Origin: Sorangium cellulosum So0157-2
Lineage (GTDB): Bacteria; Myxococcota_A; Polyangia; Polyangiales; Polyangiaceae
Length of the DNA: 64,000 bases
Assembly (NCBI RefSeq): GCF_000418325.1
Contig: NC_021658.1
Span: 186,001 to 250,000 of the forward strand
Reading direction: 5' to 3'
Below are positions 1-8,604 of the stretch, piece by piece. The notes below the pieces were generated by a model, which did not search any database, was not told where the DNA came from, and saw only the letters and a program-made list of their open reading frames with translations. Every line of letters starts with the position of its first letter. Position 1 is the first letter of the stretch. The position numbers and the translations under genes are program-made.

Positions 1-1
1 C

Positions 2-73
2 CTCGAGCGCGAGGGCCCCATCGGTGTCCCCTGGGAGGACGTCCGAGCCGAGATGACCACCCGCGGGTCGTGA
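2..73 (+). CDS. C-terminal end of an addiction-module antitoxin (partial)
   Basis: Only the last 23 codons are in the window, ending at TGA 71-73. The tail reads GVPWEDVRAEM, a pattern common at the C-terminus of short putative addiction-module antitoxins. Its stop overlaps the GTG start of the downstream ParE-like toxin, the usual antitoxin-first, translationally coupled arrangement. The DNA-binding N-terminus lies outside the window, so the antitoxin family (ParD, RelB or the small 'addiction module protein' group) cannot be fixed. Confidence 0.6.
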   Translation, partial: LEREGPIGVPWEDVRAEMTTRGS

Positions 74-366
74 GCCGCGTCGTCGTCTTCCTCACCGAAG
101 CTCGCGCCGAAGCCCTCGAGACCTTTCACTGGTACGAGGAGCAGCGCTCTGGGCTCGGCGCCGTCTTCCGAAGAGAGCTGGACGACGCTATCAAGCGCAT
201 CCGGAACGCACCGCTCGCGTACCCGCCGCTGTACCGAGATCTCCGGCGCGTACTCGTCGAACGGTTCCCGTACGCGGTCTTCTACCGGATTCTGCGCGAC
301 GCGATCGTGGTCGTTGGCGTGATTCACGGCCGCCGACATCCTCGCGAGTGGAAGCGTCGAGCGTGA
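70..366 (+). CDS. RelE/ParE-family toxin
   Basis: A 98-residue protein of the usual RelE/ParE size. It opens with a beta strand and an EAxxDL-like helix (TEARAEALETFHWY), carries the central FRRELDDAI helix, and ends with VVGVIHGRRHPREW, the conserved final strands and His-Arg-rich tail of the ParE group. Such toxins act either on gyrase (ParE) or on ribosome-bound mRNA (RelE); the sequence does not say which. The start is GTG at 70, overlapping the antitoxin stop by two bases, so the two form a type II toxin-antitoxin operon. It is the first recognisable element of a defence-like block reaching to about 8.5 kb. Confidence 0.85.
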   Translation: MSRVVVFLTEARAEALETFHWYEEQRSGLGAVFRRELDDAIKRIRNAPLAYPPLYRDLRRVLVERFPYAVFYRILRDAIVVVGVIHGRRHPREWKRRA

Positions 367-513
367 GATGAGCCCGCTTCGGTCGCGGAGCGGGCCAGGG
401 CCCGTACCCGTGATCTGGTCCTCCCGAGCCAGCGACCCGCGAGGCGCTCGCCTCTCGCCGCGGCGCGGTGGCGCGGAGCCTCTTCCCATGGCTGGACGCC
501 CGGGTAATCTCGG

Positions 514-1737
514 ATGCTCGGGAGGTGGGCCACGAACACGAACAGCGCATCGAGCCCGCGCGCGCGGGCGACGACCACGAAGTCCACGGCAGCCAGGAAG
601 AGCAGCGCCGAGAAGCCGAAGAAGGCTGCCGCGCCCCGAAAGGCCGCCGCGACAAAGAAGGCTGCCGCGCCCCGCACGGCCGCCGCGACAAAGAAGGCTG
701 CCGCGCCCCGCACGGCCGCAGCGTCGAAGAAGGCGCCCGCGACGCAGAAATCTACGGCGAGCAAGAAAGTTCCGCCGCCCTCGCCCCTGCCGAAGCTCCT
801 CGGCATCCTCGAGTCCCAGAAGCAACTCGGCGGCGCGTCGTACCCCCCGACGATCGCGCGGCTCGCGGAGCTGGCCGGTGACAAGCCCACGGCGACCATC
901 AGCGCGCTGATCACCGAGGAGGCGAAGGCGCGCGTGCTGCTTTCTCGCGACGCGGAAGGCAAGAAGAAGCCGCCGCCCGGGACCACGCTCGTGCTGCTCG
1001 CGGACGACCTCCAGGCGGTCGCGCAGTCCGACCGGCTCCTCGAGCTGCAGCTCCAGTCAGCGCGCAAGCCCGACGCGCCCGCGGTCGATCTGGCGCAGCT
1101 CCCCAAGGGCCTCCTGCCTGTCCTGGGCCGCGCGTTCAAGGCGGCGCTCGAGCAGCGCCTCGCCGACCGCCGGCTTCCCCGGACCATCGGCGCCCTGATC
1201 GGCAAGAAGCCGCTGTTCTTCTTCCTCACCGACGCCGTCCTCCCGCCCGCCGGCGCGCCGGCGCGCCCCGCCACGACCACGGCCCCAACGGACGGCGCTC
1301 CCCGCCCCGCGGCCCCTCGCGGCGCCCGCACAGCGCCTGCCGACGCTGCCGACGCGGCGCCCACCGACGCCCCGTCCAACGGCGCCCCCGCCGTCCCCCT
1401 TGCCGGCGCCCCCGCCGCCTCCCTTGCCGGCGCCCCCGCCGCCTCGCTTGCCGGCGCCTTCGCCCCCTTCGCCGCCCGCTTCGACGCCGCCTTCACCGCC
1501 CTCGACCGCGTTTCCGGCGGCAACAACTACGTCACCCTCCGCGCCCTCCGCGCCGCGCTCCCCGACGTCCCGCGCGCCACCTTCGACGCCGAGCTCGCCG
1601 CCCTCCGGCGCCAGCGCCGCTACTCGCTCGATCCCTCCGACGGCCGCCACCACCAGATGGCCGAGGCCGAGCGCGAGGCCGGCATCCTCGAAGCCGGCAA
1701 CCTGCTCGTCTACGTCGCGCGGAGGGACGACGCATGA
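514..1737 (+). CDS. Ala/Lys-rich tailed protein with C-terminal winged-helix-like domain
   Basis: 407 residues, no family recognised with confidence. Residues about 20-90 are a histone-H1/AlgP-like basic tail of Ala, Lys, Pro and Thr built on 36-bp tandem repeats, which suggests non-specific DNA binding. A middle folded block (about 95-245) follows, then a Pro/Ala linker with AGAPAASL repeats. Residues about 310-407 look like a winged helix: a helix with YVTLRALRAALPD, then FDAELAALRRQRRY, then a hydrophobic strand LLVYVARR. ATG 514 is the only early start in frame and has no clear ribosome binding site. The stop overlaps the next start by four bases (ATGA), so it is coupled to the AAA+ gene. 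Likely role (inference): DNA-binding or specificity subunit of the downstream ATPase/nuclease module. Confidence 0.6.
   Translation: MLGRWATNTNSASSPRARATTTKSTAARKSSAEKPKKAAAPRKAAATKKAAAPRTAAATKKAAAPRTAAASKKAPATQKSTASKKVPPPSPLPKLLGILESQKQLGGASYPPTIARLAELAGDKPTATISALITEEAKARVLLSRDAEGKKKPPPGTTLVLLADDLQAVAQSDRLLELQLQSARKPDAPAVDLAQLPKGLLPVLGRAFKAALEQRLADRRLPRTIGALIGKKPLFFFLTDAVLPPAGAPARPATTTAPTDGAPRPAAPRGARTAPADAADAAPTDAPSNGAPAVPLAGAPAASLAGAPAASLAGAFAPFAARFDAAFTALDRVSGGNNYVTLRALRAALPDVPRATFDAELAALRRQRRYSLDPSDGRHHQMAEAEREAGILEAGNLLVYVARRDDA
619..726 (+). repeat. Three tandem 36-bp repeats in the basic tail
   Basis: Three consecutive 36-bp units (619-654, 655-690, 691-726) encode KKAAAPRTAAAT-type dodecapeptides. 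Units 2 and 3 differ at only a few bases. Being a multiple of three, copy-number change would lengthen or shorten the basic tail without breaking the frame. Confidence 0.85.
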
Positions 1738-3947
1738 GCGCCGAGGAGCCCACCTTCGAGCGCTTCCTCCAGGCGCTCCGAGGCACCAACCCGTTCCGCA
1801 GCCACCGCATCACCGACGTCGGGGGCGGCGAGGCCACGGTCGAGTCGATCCACAAGAACGCCTTCACCAAGCTCACGCGCGTCGTGCAGGACGCCGCCAA
1901 GGAGCCGACGAGCATCGGCGCCCTGCTCATCGGCGCGCCCGGCGTCGGCAAGAGCCACCTGCTCGCGCGCCTCTTCCAGTGGGCCGGCGAAGACAAAGCC
2001 ACCGTCGTCTACCTGCACAACATCCTCGCCTCGCCCGAGCGGATGCTCCGGTACGTGCTCAACGCGACCGTCAGCGACCTCGCCGGCCACCGCGGGAGCG
2101 ACTACACGCAGTCGCGCCTCTACACCATCCTCAACCGCGCCCTCATCCGGACCGGCGCGTTCAAGGGCCGCAAGATGATGACCGGCCCCAAGGAGATCGA
2201 GGCGCGCAAAGAGGCGCTCGCCCGGCTCGGCGCCAAGATCGACCCCCAGAACGCCGTCATCCCCGTGCTCAACGCGTTCCTCACCGGGACGTCGCACGCG
2301 AGCCTCGGCGACCCGAGCGCCGAGAAGCGCGCCCAGGCCGCCGTGCTCTGGCTCTCCGGCGAGACGCTCGGGCCCGACGAGGCGCGCCTGGTCGACCAGG
2401 CGCGCCTGCTCGACCAGGCCGCCGGCGAGGAAGGCCTCTCCCTCCCGGACGACGCCGCGGTGGAGCGCGTCCTCCACGTCCTCTCCCACCTGTGCGCGCT
2501 CGCCGAGCTCCCGCTCGTGCTCTGCCTCGACCAGGTCGACAACCTCGATCCGGACGCCGTGCGCGCCCTGATGTCGTACGCCCACGCGCTGCTCGACCGG
2601 GCCAAGCACCTCGTCGTGATCGTCTCCGGCGTGAAGCAGTCGATGCTCTCCCTGCGCACCTCCGAGGTGATCCCGGCCGCCGCGTGGGACCGGATCGCCG
2701 AGCGGATCCTCGAGCTGCACATGATCTCGCCCGAGGAGGCCCGCGCCATCCTCGCGGGGCGGCTCGACGCCGCGCTCTCCGGCTTCGAGGAGAAGGAGAT
2801 CGAGGAGGTCATCGCCGCCCGCAAGCGCGATCGGCTCTTCCCGCTCGGCAGCGAGTGGCTCGAGCGGCGCCTCGACGGCGTGCAGGAGCTCCGGCCGCGC
2901 GACGCGATCCTCTGGGCGCGCGACCGCTGGGAGGCGCAGCAGGACCGGCTCGCGGCCGCCGGCGGCAAGCGCTGGCTCAAGGAGTGGCCCGGCCCCGGCG
3001 CCGACCCGAAGCCGACCGCGGCGAAGCTCGAGGACGTCATCGACGCCGAGGTGAGAAAGAAGCTCGAAGAAGGCAAGAACCGCCGCCGGCTGCAGCAAGC
3101 GTCGCTGCCGCCCGACGAGGACAACCTCGCGAGCCTGACGCACCGCCTGCTCTCCAGGTGCGCCGGCAAGGCCAACGCGACGCTCCTCGGCATCGAGCAC
3201 CTCACCGCGAAGAAGCGGGGCAAGGCGCCGGCGTATCACCTCCTCGCCAAGGAGCGGCGCGCGGACGGCGTGATCGTGAGCACGGGCGTGACGTTCCTCT
3301 GCGCGCCGAGCGGGCACGGCGCGCGGATGCCGCTCCAGCGCATGGCCGAGGACACGAAGCACACGGACAAGCGCATCCTGGTCACCGACGAGGAGCGCCG
3401 GCCGCTGCGGCTGGGCGGCGCCGGCAAGGCCGCGTACGACGCGCTCGGCAAGCTGGGCCGCCAGCGCTTCCTCCACCTCCACCTCGACTTCGCCGGGCAC
3501 GCGGAGCTCGACTCGCTGGTGGGGCTCCTCGGCGCCGCGAAGAGCCAGGACCTCGAGATCGAGCACCCGCGCGGGCAGTACCGCAAGGTGACCGAGGACG
3601 AGGTGATGGCGTCCTTCCAGCGCCAGAGCCTGCTGCTCGCGCACCCGCTGCTGCGCGAGCTGCTCACCGAGGAGATCGTCAAGGGCGGCACGGATTCGGT
3701 GCCGCCCCCGCCGTGGGATCCGCAGCAGACGCGCGAGCACGTCATGGCCGAGCTGTCGTGGCGCCTCGGCCTGATGGCCAAGGAGCTCGCGCAGATCTTC
3801 GCGAGCCGGAAGAAGGTCCCGGAGAAGCGCTTCCCGGAGGTCTGGTCGCACATCAAGAAGACGGCGCAGGCGCTCCACGACGAGGGGCTCGTCCACGCGA
3901 CGGCCACCGACGACGACCTCTTCGTCCAGCTCCGGGGCAGGAAATGA
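1734..3947 (+). CDS. AAA+ ATPase of a putative four-gene DNA-processing/defence module
   Basis: 737 residues. Walker A is GAPGVGKS at residues 67-74; Walker B is LVLCLDQ at about 261-267, with Gln in place of the usual Glu after the Asp, followed by VDNL. A sensor-like strand VVIVSGVKQS follows. The architecture (N-terminal AAA+ core, helical lid, long C-terminal region ending in a helical/winged-helix-like segment) resembles Orc1/Cdc6-like and BREX-type P-loop ATPases, but I cannot place it in a named family. It starts inside the end of the winged-helix gene and its stop overlaps the nuclease start (ATGA at 3944), so the three are co-translated. Likely role: ATP-dependent loader or sensor for the nuclease and HerA partner. 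The ATPase call is firm; the system assignment is inference. Confidence 0.8.
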   Translation: MSAEEPTFERFLQALRGTNPFRSHRITDVGGGEATVESIHKNAFTKLTRVVQDAAKEPTSIGALLIGAPGVGKSHLLARLFQWAGEDKATVVYLHNILASPERMLRYVLNATVSDLAGHRGSDYTQSRLYTILNRALIRTGAFKGRKMMTGPKEIEARKEALARLGAKIDPQNAVIPVLNAFLTGTSHASLGDPSAEKRAQAAVLWLSGETLGPDEARLVDQARLLDQAAGEEGLSLPDDAAVERVLHVLSHLCALAELPLVLCLDQVDNLDPDAVRALMSYAHALLDRAKHLVVIVSGVKQSMLSLRTSEVIPAAAWDRIAERILELHMISPEEARAILAGRLDAALSGFEEKEIEEVIAARKRDRLFPLGSEWLERRLDGVQELRPRDAILWARDRWEAQQDRLAAAGGKRWLKEWPGPGADPKPTAAKLEDVIDAEVRKKLEEGKNRRRLQQASLPPDEDNLASLTHRLLSRCAGKANATLLGIEHLTAKKRGKAPAYHLLAKERRADGVIVSTGVTFLCAPSGHGARMPLQRMAEDTKHTDKRILVTDEERRPLRLGGAGKAAYDALGKLGRQRFLHLHLDFAGHAELDSLVGLLGAAKSQDLEIEHPRGQYRKVTEDEVMASFQRQSLLLAHPLLRELLTEEIVKGGTDSVPPPPWDPQQTREHVMAELSWRLGLMAKELAQIFASRKKVPEKRFPEVWSHIKKTAQALHDEGLVHATATDDDLFVQLRGRK

Positions 3948-4931
3948 GGCTCGTCCACGTCAACGTGACCCAGCTCCGCGTCGCGGCGACGTGCCCGAGG
4001 CTCCACTGGTTCGACACGCGCGCCACGGCCGAGCGGCAGGACGGGCGCAAGGTGGTGAGCCGCATCTGGCGCAAGGGCGGGGAGGCGCCCGGCTGCGGCG
4101 CGCTGTTCCACACCGCGGTGGAGCGCTTCAACGCCGCCGCCGCGAGCTCGGACGAGGTGCTGGCCGCGCTCGAGGGCGCCCGCGACGCCGCGGCCCTCCA
4201 GCAGGCGCTGATGCGCTGGTTCAACGCGAGCTGCATCGACCTGGACGCCTTCGCGGCGCGCCCCGTGCCGCTGCGGCTGGGCTTCATCGCCGCGGTCCAG
4301 GTCTACATGGAAGAGCTCGCGCGCCTCGCGGTGCACGCCAGGGCGGCCGGCCTGCCGGCCGCGGAGCTCAGGCGCCAGCTCTTCGGGGACTCGCGCAAGC
4401 GGGTCGACGTGACGTTCCACGTGGGGGAGGACGTCCACGTCCACGTGACCGGGGCGATCGACTACGTGTACTTCGATCCGCGGCTCGGGAAGCACCGCAT
4501 CGTCGACTACAAGCTCACGCCGGCGACCTCTCCCAACAGCGATCTGTTCCAGGTCTTCACCTACGCGCTGATGCACCACCACCAGCACGGCACGAAGCCG
4601 GACGTGGCGGTGTTCTACCTCCACCCGACCCGCAGCGTGCGGGAGGCGCGCTGGGAGGAGGTCGAGGCGAAGCGCGGCAAGATCCACGAGCTCATCGCCA
4701 GCATGGTGGCGTGGTCCGACCACGCGCTCGGCGCCGGGGGGCTCTCGCCGCCGGGCGACCGCACGTACTGCGACGGCTGCAAGCACGAGCGCTCCGGGGC
4801 CTGCGTCGCGGAGCTCGGCCACAAGGACAGGGGCGCATGGGACCGGCGCTGGACGGCGCTCGAGGCGGCGCGCGGCGAGGCGCCGGAGGAGGGCGCGCGC
4901 GCCGCGGCCGGCGCGCCGGCGGCGGCGGCCG
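3944..4931 (+). CDS. Cas4/RecB-like PD-(D/E)XK nuclease with 4Fe-4S cysteines
   Basis: From ATG 3944 the protein shows every landmark of an Fe-S RecB/Cas4-type nuclease: Cys17; motif I His56 in GALFHTAVERF; GAIDY with Asp173; DYK with Asp188 and Lys190; QxxxY at Gln203-Tyr207; and a C-terminal cluster Cys276, Cys279 and Cys287. Cys17 plus these three make a 4Fe-4S clamp. The reading frame then stays open as low-complexity Ala/Gly/Arg without a stop, right across the HerA gene to 6649. Codon bias leaves this frame near 4900-4935 and reappears in the frame used by HerA, so the given end is only where coding signal fades. Either a frameshift hides a stop, or nuclease and HerA are one polypeptide of about 880 residues. 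Confidence 0.75.
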
Positions 4932-5039
4932 GAGAGCCGCCGGCATCTCCCGCGCGACCTCCCGGAGCGGGACCAGCGCCTTGCGGAGCGATTTCGGCAG
5001 CGTCTCGAGCAGCAGGGAGAGCCGCCGGCGGACGAGCCG

Positions 5040-6590
5040 ATGGTGGAGGACGACCCCGAGCTGGAAGACGCGCTGGCGGTCGTGAAGCCGGCCGGCGAGC
5101 GCCAGAGGCCGGCGCCGGGCCAAGGGAAAAAGGCGCCGGCGGAGGCGCCGCCGGGCGGCGCGCGCTCGACGCCGGCGGAGGCGCCGCCGAGCCGTGGGAA
5201 GGCGCCGCCGAGCGGGAAGGCGCCGCCGAGCGGCGAGCGCTCGACGCCCACGGCGCTCGACGCGGGAGCAGCGCCGCCGGCGGCGCGGACCGCGGACGTC
5301 GCCGGCATGCTCCTCGGGTTCGACGACGGCGGCGCGCCCGTCTGCATGGATCCCGCGGTGCTGCGGACGCACGTCTCGGTGGTCGGCGCGGCGGGCAGCG
5401 GCAAGACGTGGATGGCCAAGATCATCGCGGAGGAGGCGCTGCGGGCCGGTGTCCCCGTCCTCGCGATCGACCCGCAGGGCGATCTCGTCCAGATGATGGA
5501 AGCGCGCCCGCGCCCCGACGTGCCGCCGGCGCTGCTCCGCGCGTGGGAGGAGCTCCAGGAGCGCATGGAGCCGCGCATCCTCACCCCGGGGTCCTCGCAC
5601 GGCCAGCGGCTCTGCCTCGACCCCCTGCGGCTCCCGAGCGCGAGCGAGCTGTCGCACATCGCGAACCCCGCGCTCCGCGCCGAGGAGGAGGAGGGATTGC
5701 TCGTGGCGGTGGCGGCCAACCTCGTCAGCCTGTGCGCGTGCGGCGGCGAGGAGGAGTCGCAGCGCACGTTCCTCTACCAGGTGCTGCAGCGCCTGCCGCG
5801 CGCGGCGCCGGTCCGGCTGAGGGACATCGTGGCCGCCGTCACCGCCCCCGAGGACCTGGGCATCGACGAGGTGGACAGCCTGATCCGCAAGTCCGAGCGC
5901 GAGCGGCTCGCCCGCCGGCTCAACACGTTCGTGCAGGGCCCGTCCGCGCGGCTGTTCTCGGGGGGGACGCGCCTCGATTTCACCGAGCTGCTCCGGCCCT
6001 CGAGGCCGGGGCGCGTCCCGCTGAACATCGTTTACCTGAACGCGCTCAGCAACGACGACGAGAAGCACTTCTTCCTCGCGGCCCTCGCGACGGAGCTCTA
6101 CCGGTGGATGATCACGACGGTGGACGCGACCTCCGGCGGCGTGAACCTGCTCTTTTACATCGACGAGGCGCGCGACTGGATCCCGGCCGGCGGCAGCAAG
6201 CCGCCCGCCAAGCAGCCGCTCATCCGGCTCTTCACCCAGGGCCGGAAGTACGGCGTTGGGTGTTTGCTATGCACCCAGAGCCCTCGCTCGGTGGATTACA
6301 ATGTGTTCGGCAACACGAGCACGAAGCTTATCGGGCGGCTCGAGGCGGCCCAGGACGTGGAGCGGGTGATCGACTGGTTCACGATCGAGGGCGGGGCCCC
6401 TCCCTGGGTCGCCGCGCGCAAGGGGGCGCCGAAGGGGAGCTTCGTCGCGCGCTGGCCCGACATGCCCGCGGCGCTCGCGGGCCGCGCGTTCAAGGGGCGC
6501 ACGCTGTTCACGCGCCACGCCGGCGCGTGGTCGCCCGACCGCGTGGAGCGGGCCGTCACCGAGGCGGGGCTCCGCGGCCCGGGCGGGTGA
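5040..6590 (+). CDS. HerA/FtsK-type ATPase (DUF87-like)
   Basis: 516 residues from ATG 5040. Walker A is GAAGSGKT at 116-123; Walker B is LLFYIDEA at about 370-377. A later strand carries CTQSPRSVDYNVFGNTSTK, the typical HerA/TrwB sensor and arginine-region signature. HerA ATPases are hexameric DNA translocases that pair with nucleases (NurA in archaea; Sir2 or DUF4297 nucleases in anti-phage systems). Here the upstream partner is a Cas4-like nuclease. The first 85 residues are a low-complexity Pro/Ala/Lys linker. Good coding signal extends upstream in the same frame to about 4920 (for example RDQRLAERFRQRLEQQ) with no start codon, which is why a fusion with the nuclease is suspected. There is no terminator before the next gene at 6633. 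Confidence 0.85.
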   Translation: MVEDDPELEDALAVVKPAGERQRPAPGQGKKAPAEAPPGGARSTPAEAPPSRGKAPPSGKAPPSGERSTPTALDAGAAPPAARTADVAGMLLGFDDGGAPVCMDPAVLRTHVSVVGAAGSGKTWMAKIIAEEALRAGVPVLAIDPQGDLVQMMEARPRPDVPPALLRAWEELQERMEPRILTPGSSHGQRLCLDPLRLPSASELSHIANPALRAEEEEGLLVAVAANLVSLCACGGEEESQRTFLYQVLQRLPRAAPVRLRDIVAAVTAPEDLGIDEVDSLIRKSERERLARRLNTFVQGPSARLFSGGTRLDFTELLRPSRPGRVPLNIVYLNALSNDDEKHFFLAALATELYRWMITTVDATSGGVNLLFYIDEARDWIPAGGSKPPAKQPLIRLFTQGRKYGVGCLLCTQSPRSVDYNVFGNTSTKLIGRLEAAQDVERVIDWFTIEGGAPPWVAARKGAPKGSFVARWPDMPAALAGRAFKGRTLFTRHAGAWSPDRVERAVTEAGLRGPGG

Positions 6591-6632
6591 CGCGCCCGGC
6601 GTTTGCGGGGTCCTCGAGGCTGCTGAGTCGAA

Positions 6633-7115
6633 ATGGCTTCCCAAGGTGAGAAGTTCGCCGAGCTCGCCGAGCGAATCGAACGCGAGCTGAAGCGCATGAA
6701 TGATGCTGCGGCCGCCGCTGCCCGGCTCGGCCCCGCGCGGGCACGGGAAACGGCGCCTTCTTGGTTCGCCCGCGTCTTTTCGAGAGTGCGACGTCGTTCG
6801 AAGGAACAACCGAACGCCGGGGATGAGGGAGCTCGCCGGTTCGACGAGGTGGAACGCCGCCTGGAATCCCTCGAGGAGTACGGCGCGGCGCTGGCGCGAG
6901 AGGCTGAACAGCATGCCGCGAACGCCGGTGAGTGGGAGCGACGCGCGGAGCTCGCGGTTCTGGCGGGCGATGATGATCTCGCGCGCGAAGCGCTCTCGCG
7001 GCAGCGCGAGGCGCTCCACCGCGCATCGTCGCTCGAGCGGCAAGCCGCGACGATCTCGGCGGCGATGGCCGAGTACACGTCCGCTCTCGCCGCCCTCAAG
7101 GCATCCTCGCGTTGA
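6633..7115 (+). CDS. PspA/IM30-like coiled-coil protein
   Basis: 160 residues, almost entirely helical and charged. The central and C-terminal part (EWERRAELAVLAGDDDLAREALSRQREALHRASSLERQ) resembles the helix-hairpin repeat of PspA/Vipp1 proteins, which use a GxxDLAREAL pattern. The N-terminal membrane-binding helix of true PspA is not obvious and the protein is shorter than the usual 220-230 residues. It starts 42 bases after the HerA stop on the same strand, so it may belong to that transcript. PspA proteins coat stressed inner membranes, and a membrane-stress role next to a defence module is plausible but inferred. Confidence 0.5.
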   Translation: MASQGEKFAELAERIERELKRMNDAAAAAARLGPARARETAPSWFARVFSRVRRRSKEQPNAGDEGARRFDEVERRLESLEEYGAALAREAEQHAANAGEWERRAELAVLAGDDDLAREALSRQREALHRASSLERQAATISAAMAEYTSALAALKASSR

Positions 7116-7467
7116 ACGGCGTGCCAGGCCGGGACGCACGCAATTCCAGGGACTTACGGGCAGCCAGGGGTGGCGGATGCGGCCGAGGGGGTGGCGGCCG
7201 CCAGGGGCGCCGGGCCCGAGGCGCTCGCGGGCCCCTCCCGGCACACCCACGTTGGCTCCGCGGCAGGTCAACACGGCCGTTCTCCGCTCTTCCGGCAGGC
7301 AGCGCTTGGCGCGTTCTGCACTTCATTACGTGCACCAGACGTGTTTGGTCAGGAATAGCAAGAAAGGATCTCGTGATTGCTCCGGCGGGTGGGCGGGCCT
7401 CGGACGAGCATCGATCTCGCGACTTGATGCCTCGCCAACTCTTCTCGCGTCGAGTAGAGAGGAGCGG
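7116..7467. other. Intergenic region, no gene recognised
   Basis: About 350 bases between the PspA-like and Rpn-like genes. Open frames here are short, lack codon bias and contain no recognisable motif. A relatively AT-rich patch near 7320-7375 could hold the promoter of the downstream gene, whose ribosome binding site (AGAGAGGAGCGG) is at 7455-7466. Nothing else is visible. Confidence 0.5.
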
Positions 7468-8466
7468 ATGCCGGGAACACCTCACGAGGTGCTCATCGTC
7501 GCGCTGCGGGACCGTCCAGCGCTGCTCGCCGACCTCTTCCGGCGGCTCACCGGTAGCTCGTTCGGCACGCCGGCTGAGGCGGTCGATGCCACCGTGCGTT
7601 TCACCAGGGCCATCGAGGTTCGTCCGGACCTGCTCCTGCGCTCGCGGGGGCTAGGCTGGGTGATGGTCGAGATCCAGAACTCCATCGATGAGCGCAAGCG
7701 GAGGAGCTGGCCGCTGGCGGTCAGCGTGCTCGTCCATCAGGAGAAGGCGATGGGCGAGGTGATCGTGATCACGGCCAGCCGCCGCGTGGCCTCCTGGGCG
7801 AAGCGGGCCGCGCGCTTTCGGGGCGAGCTCGGCACGCGTTTCGAGCTGACGCCGCGGGTACTGCTCCTTTCGGGTCGGCGCGTCGAGGCGCTGCTCGATC
7901 CGGCGCATCCGGAGCTGGCGCTCTTCGCCGCCTGGGCCGTGCACCACCGCCACGGGCCCGCTGCGCGCAGGATCGTGGTGCGCGCCCTGGAGCTCACCGA
8001 GCAGCACCTCACCGACGAGCCGTTGCGAGACGCGCAGGCACGTGCGATCCTGGCCGTGCTGAGCGACGCCATGGTCGCCTCGCTCAGGGAGCTGGCCATG
8101 GATCCGAGCAAAGTCCCTGAAACCCAAGCGTCTCGGCGTTTCCGGCTCTTCTTTGAAAAGCGCGGGAGAGCCGAAGGCAAGGCTGAGGGCAAGATCGAGG
8201 GCAAGCAGGAGGCCCTGCTCGCCGTGCTCGACGCGCGCGGTCTGTCGCTGACGGCGGAGGAGCGGGCTCACATCGAGGCCTGCACCATCCCGGCGGAGCT
8301 CGATCGATGGATCGCCCGCGCCGTAACGGCCGCCTCCATGAGCGAGGTGTTCGCGCCGGAACCGGTCAGGGCGGCACAGCGCTCGATCCCGGGGAATCGC
8401 TCGCGCGTCCCGGAGCGGAAGGGGCGTAAGGCGCTGACCCCGCGGAAGCCGACGCGGGCGTCGTAA
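7468..8466 (+). CDS. Rpn-like (YhgA/PD-(D/E)XK) putative nuclease
   Basis: 332 residues from ATG 7468, with a strong ribosome binding site just upstream. The N-terminal half (LLADLFRRLTG, then LGWVMVEIQNSID) matches the core of Rpn/YhgA nucleases, where the second strand carries hxIEIQ (here VEIQ). The C-terminal part has the typical charged GKAEGKIEGKQE repeats followed by a helical segment ending WIARAVTAASMSEVF, the helical tail common in these proteins. Rpn proteins cut DNA and are often linked to mobile DNA and phage defence. The family appears in many copies in Sorangium-type genomes (general knowledge), so proximity to the HerA module may be incidental. Confidence 0.65.
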   Translation: MPGTPHEVLIVALRDRPALLADLFRRLTGSSFGTPAEAVDATVRFTRAIEVRPDLLLRSRGLGWVMVEIQNSIDERKRRSWPLAVSVLVHQEKAMGEVIVITASRRVASWAKRAARFRGELGTRFELTPRVLLLSGRRVEALLDPAHPELALFAAWAVHHRHGPAARRIVVRALELTEQHLTDEPLRDAQARAILAVLSDAMVASLRELAMDPSKVPETQASRRFRLFFEKRGRAEGKAEGKIEGKQEALLAVLDARGLSLTAEERAHIEACTIPAELDRWIARAVTAASMSEVFAPEPVRAAQRSIPGNRSRVPERKGRKALTPRKPTRAS

Positions 8467-8604
8467 CGAACGCACCGGCTCCCCGGCCGGCATCCGCGGG
8501 ACCCCGCCCGATCGGCCCACGCCGCTCTCGTCGCCATCGCCTCCTTCGTCAGCGATGGACCTGGCAACGGGTTTCACGCGGACGGTCGCGTTCGGCGCGA
8601 AACC

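Noticed and set aside
619..726. Possible CRISPR-like array
   Set aside because: The 36-bp units are contiguous with no spacers and encode a basic tail in frame.
4932..6649. Continuation of the nuclease frame through the HerA gene
   Set aside because: The product is Gly/Ala/Arg low-complexity sequence without codon bias; HerA motifs lie in another frame.
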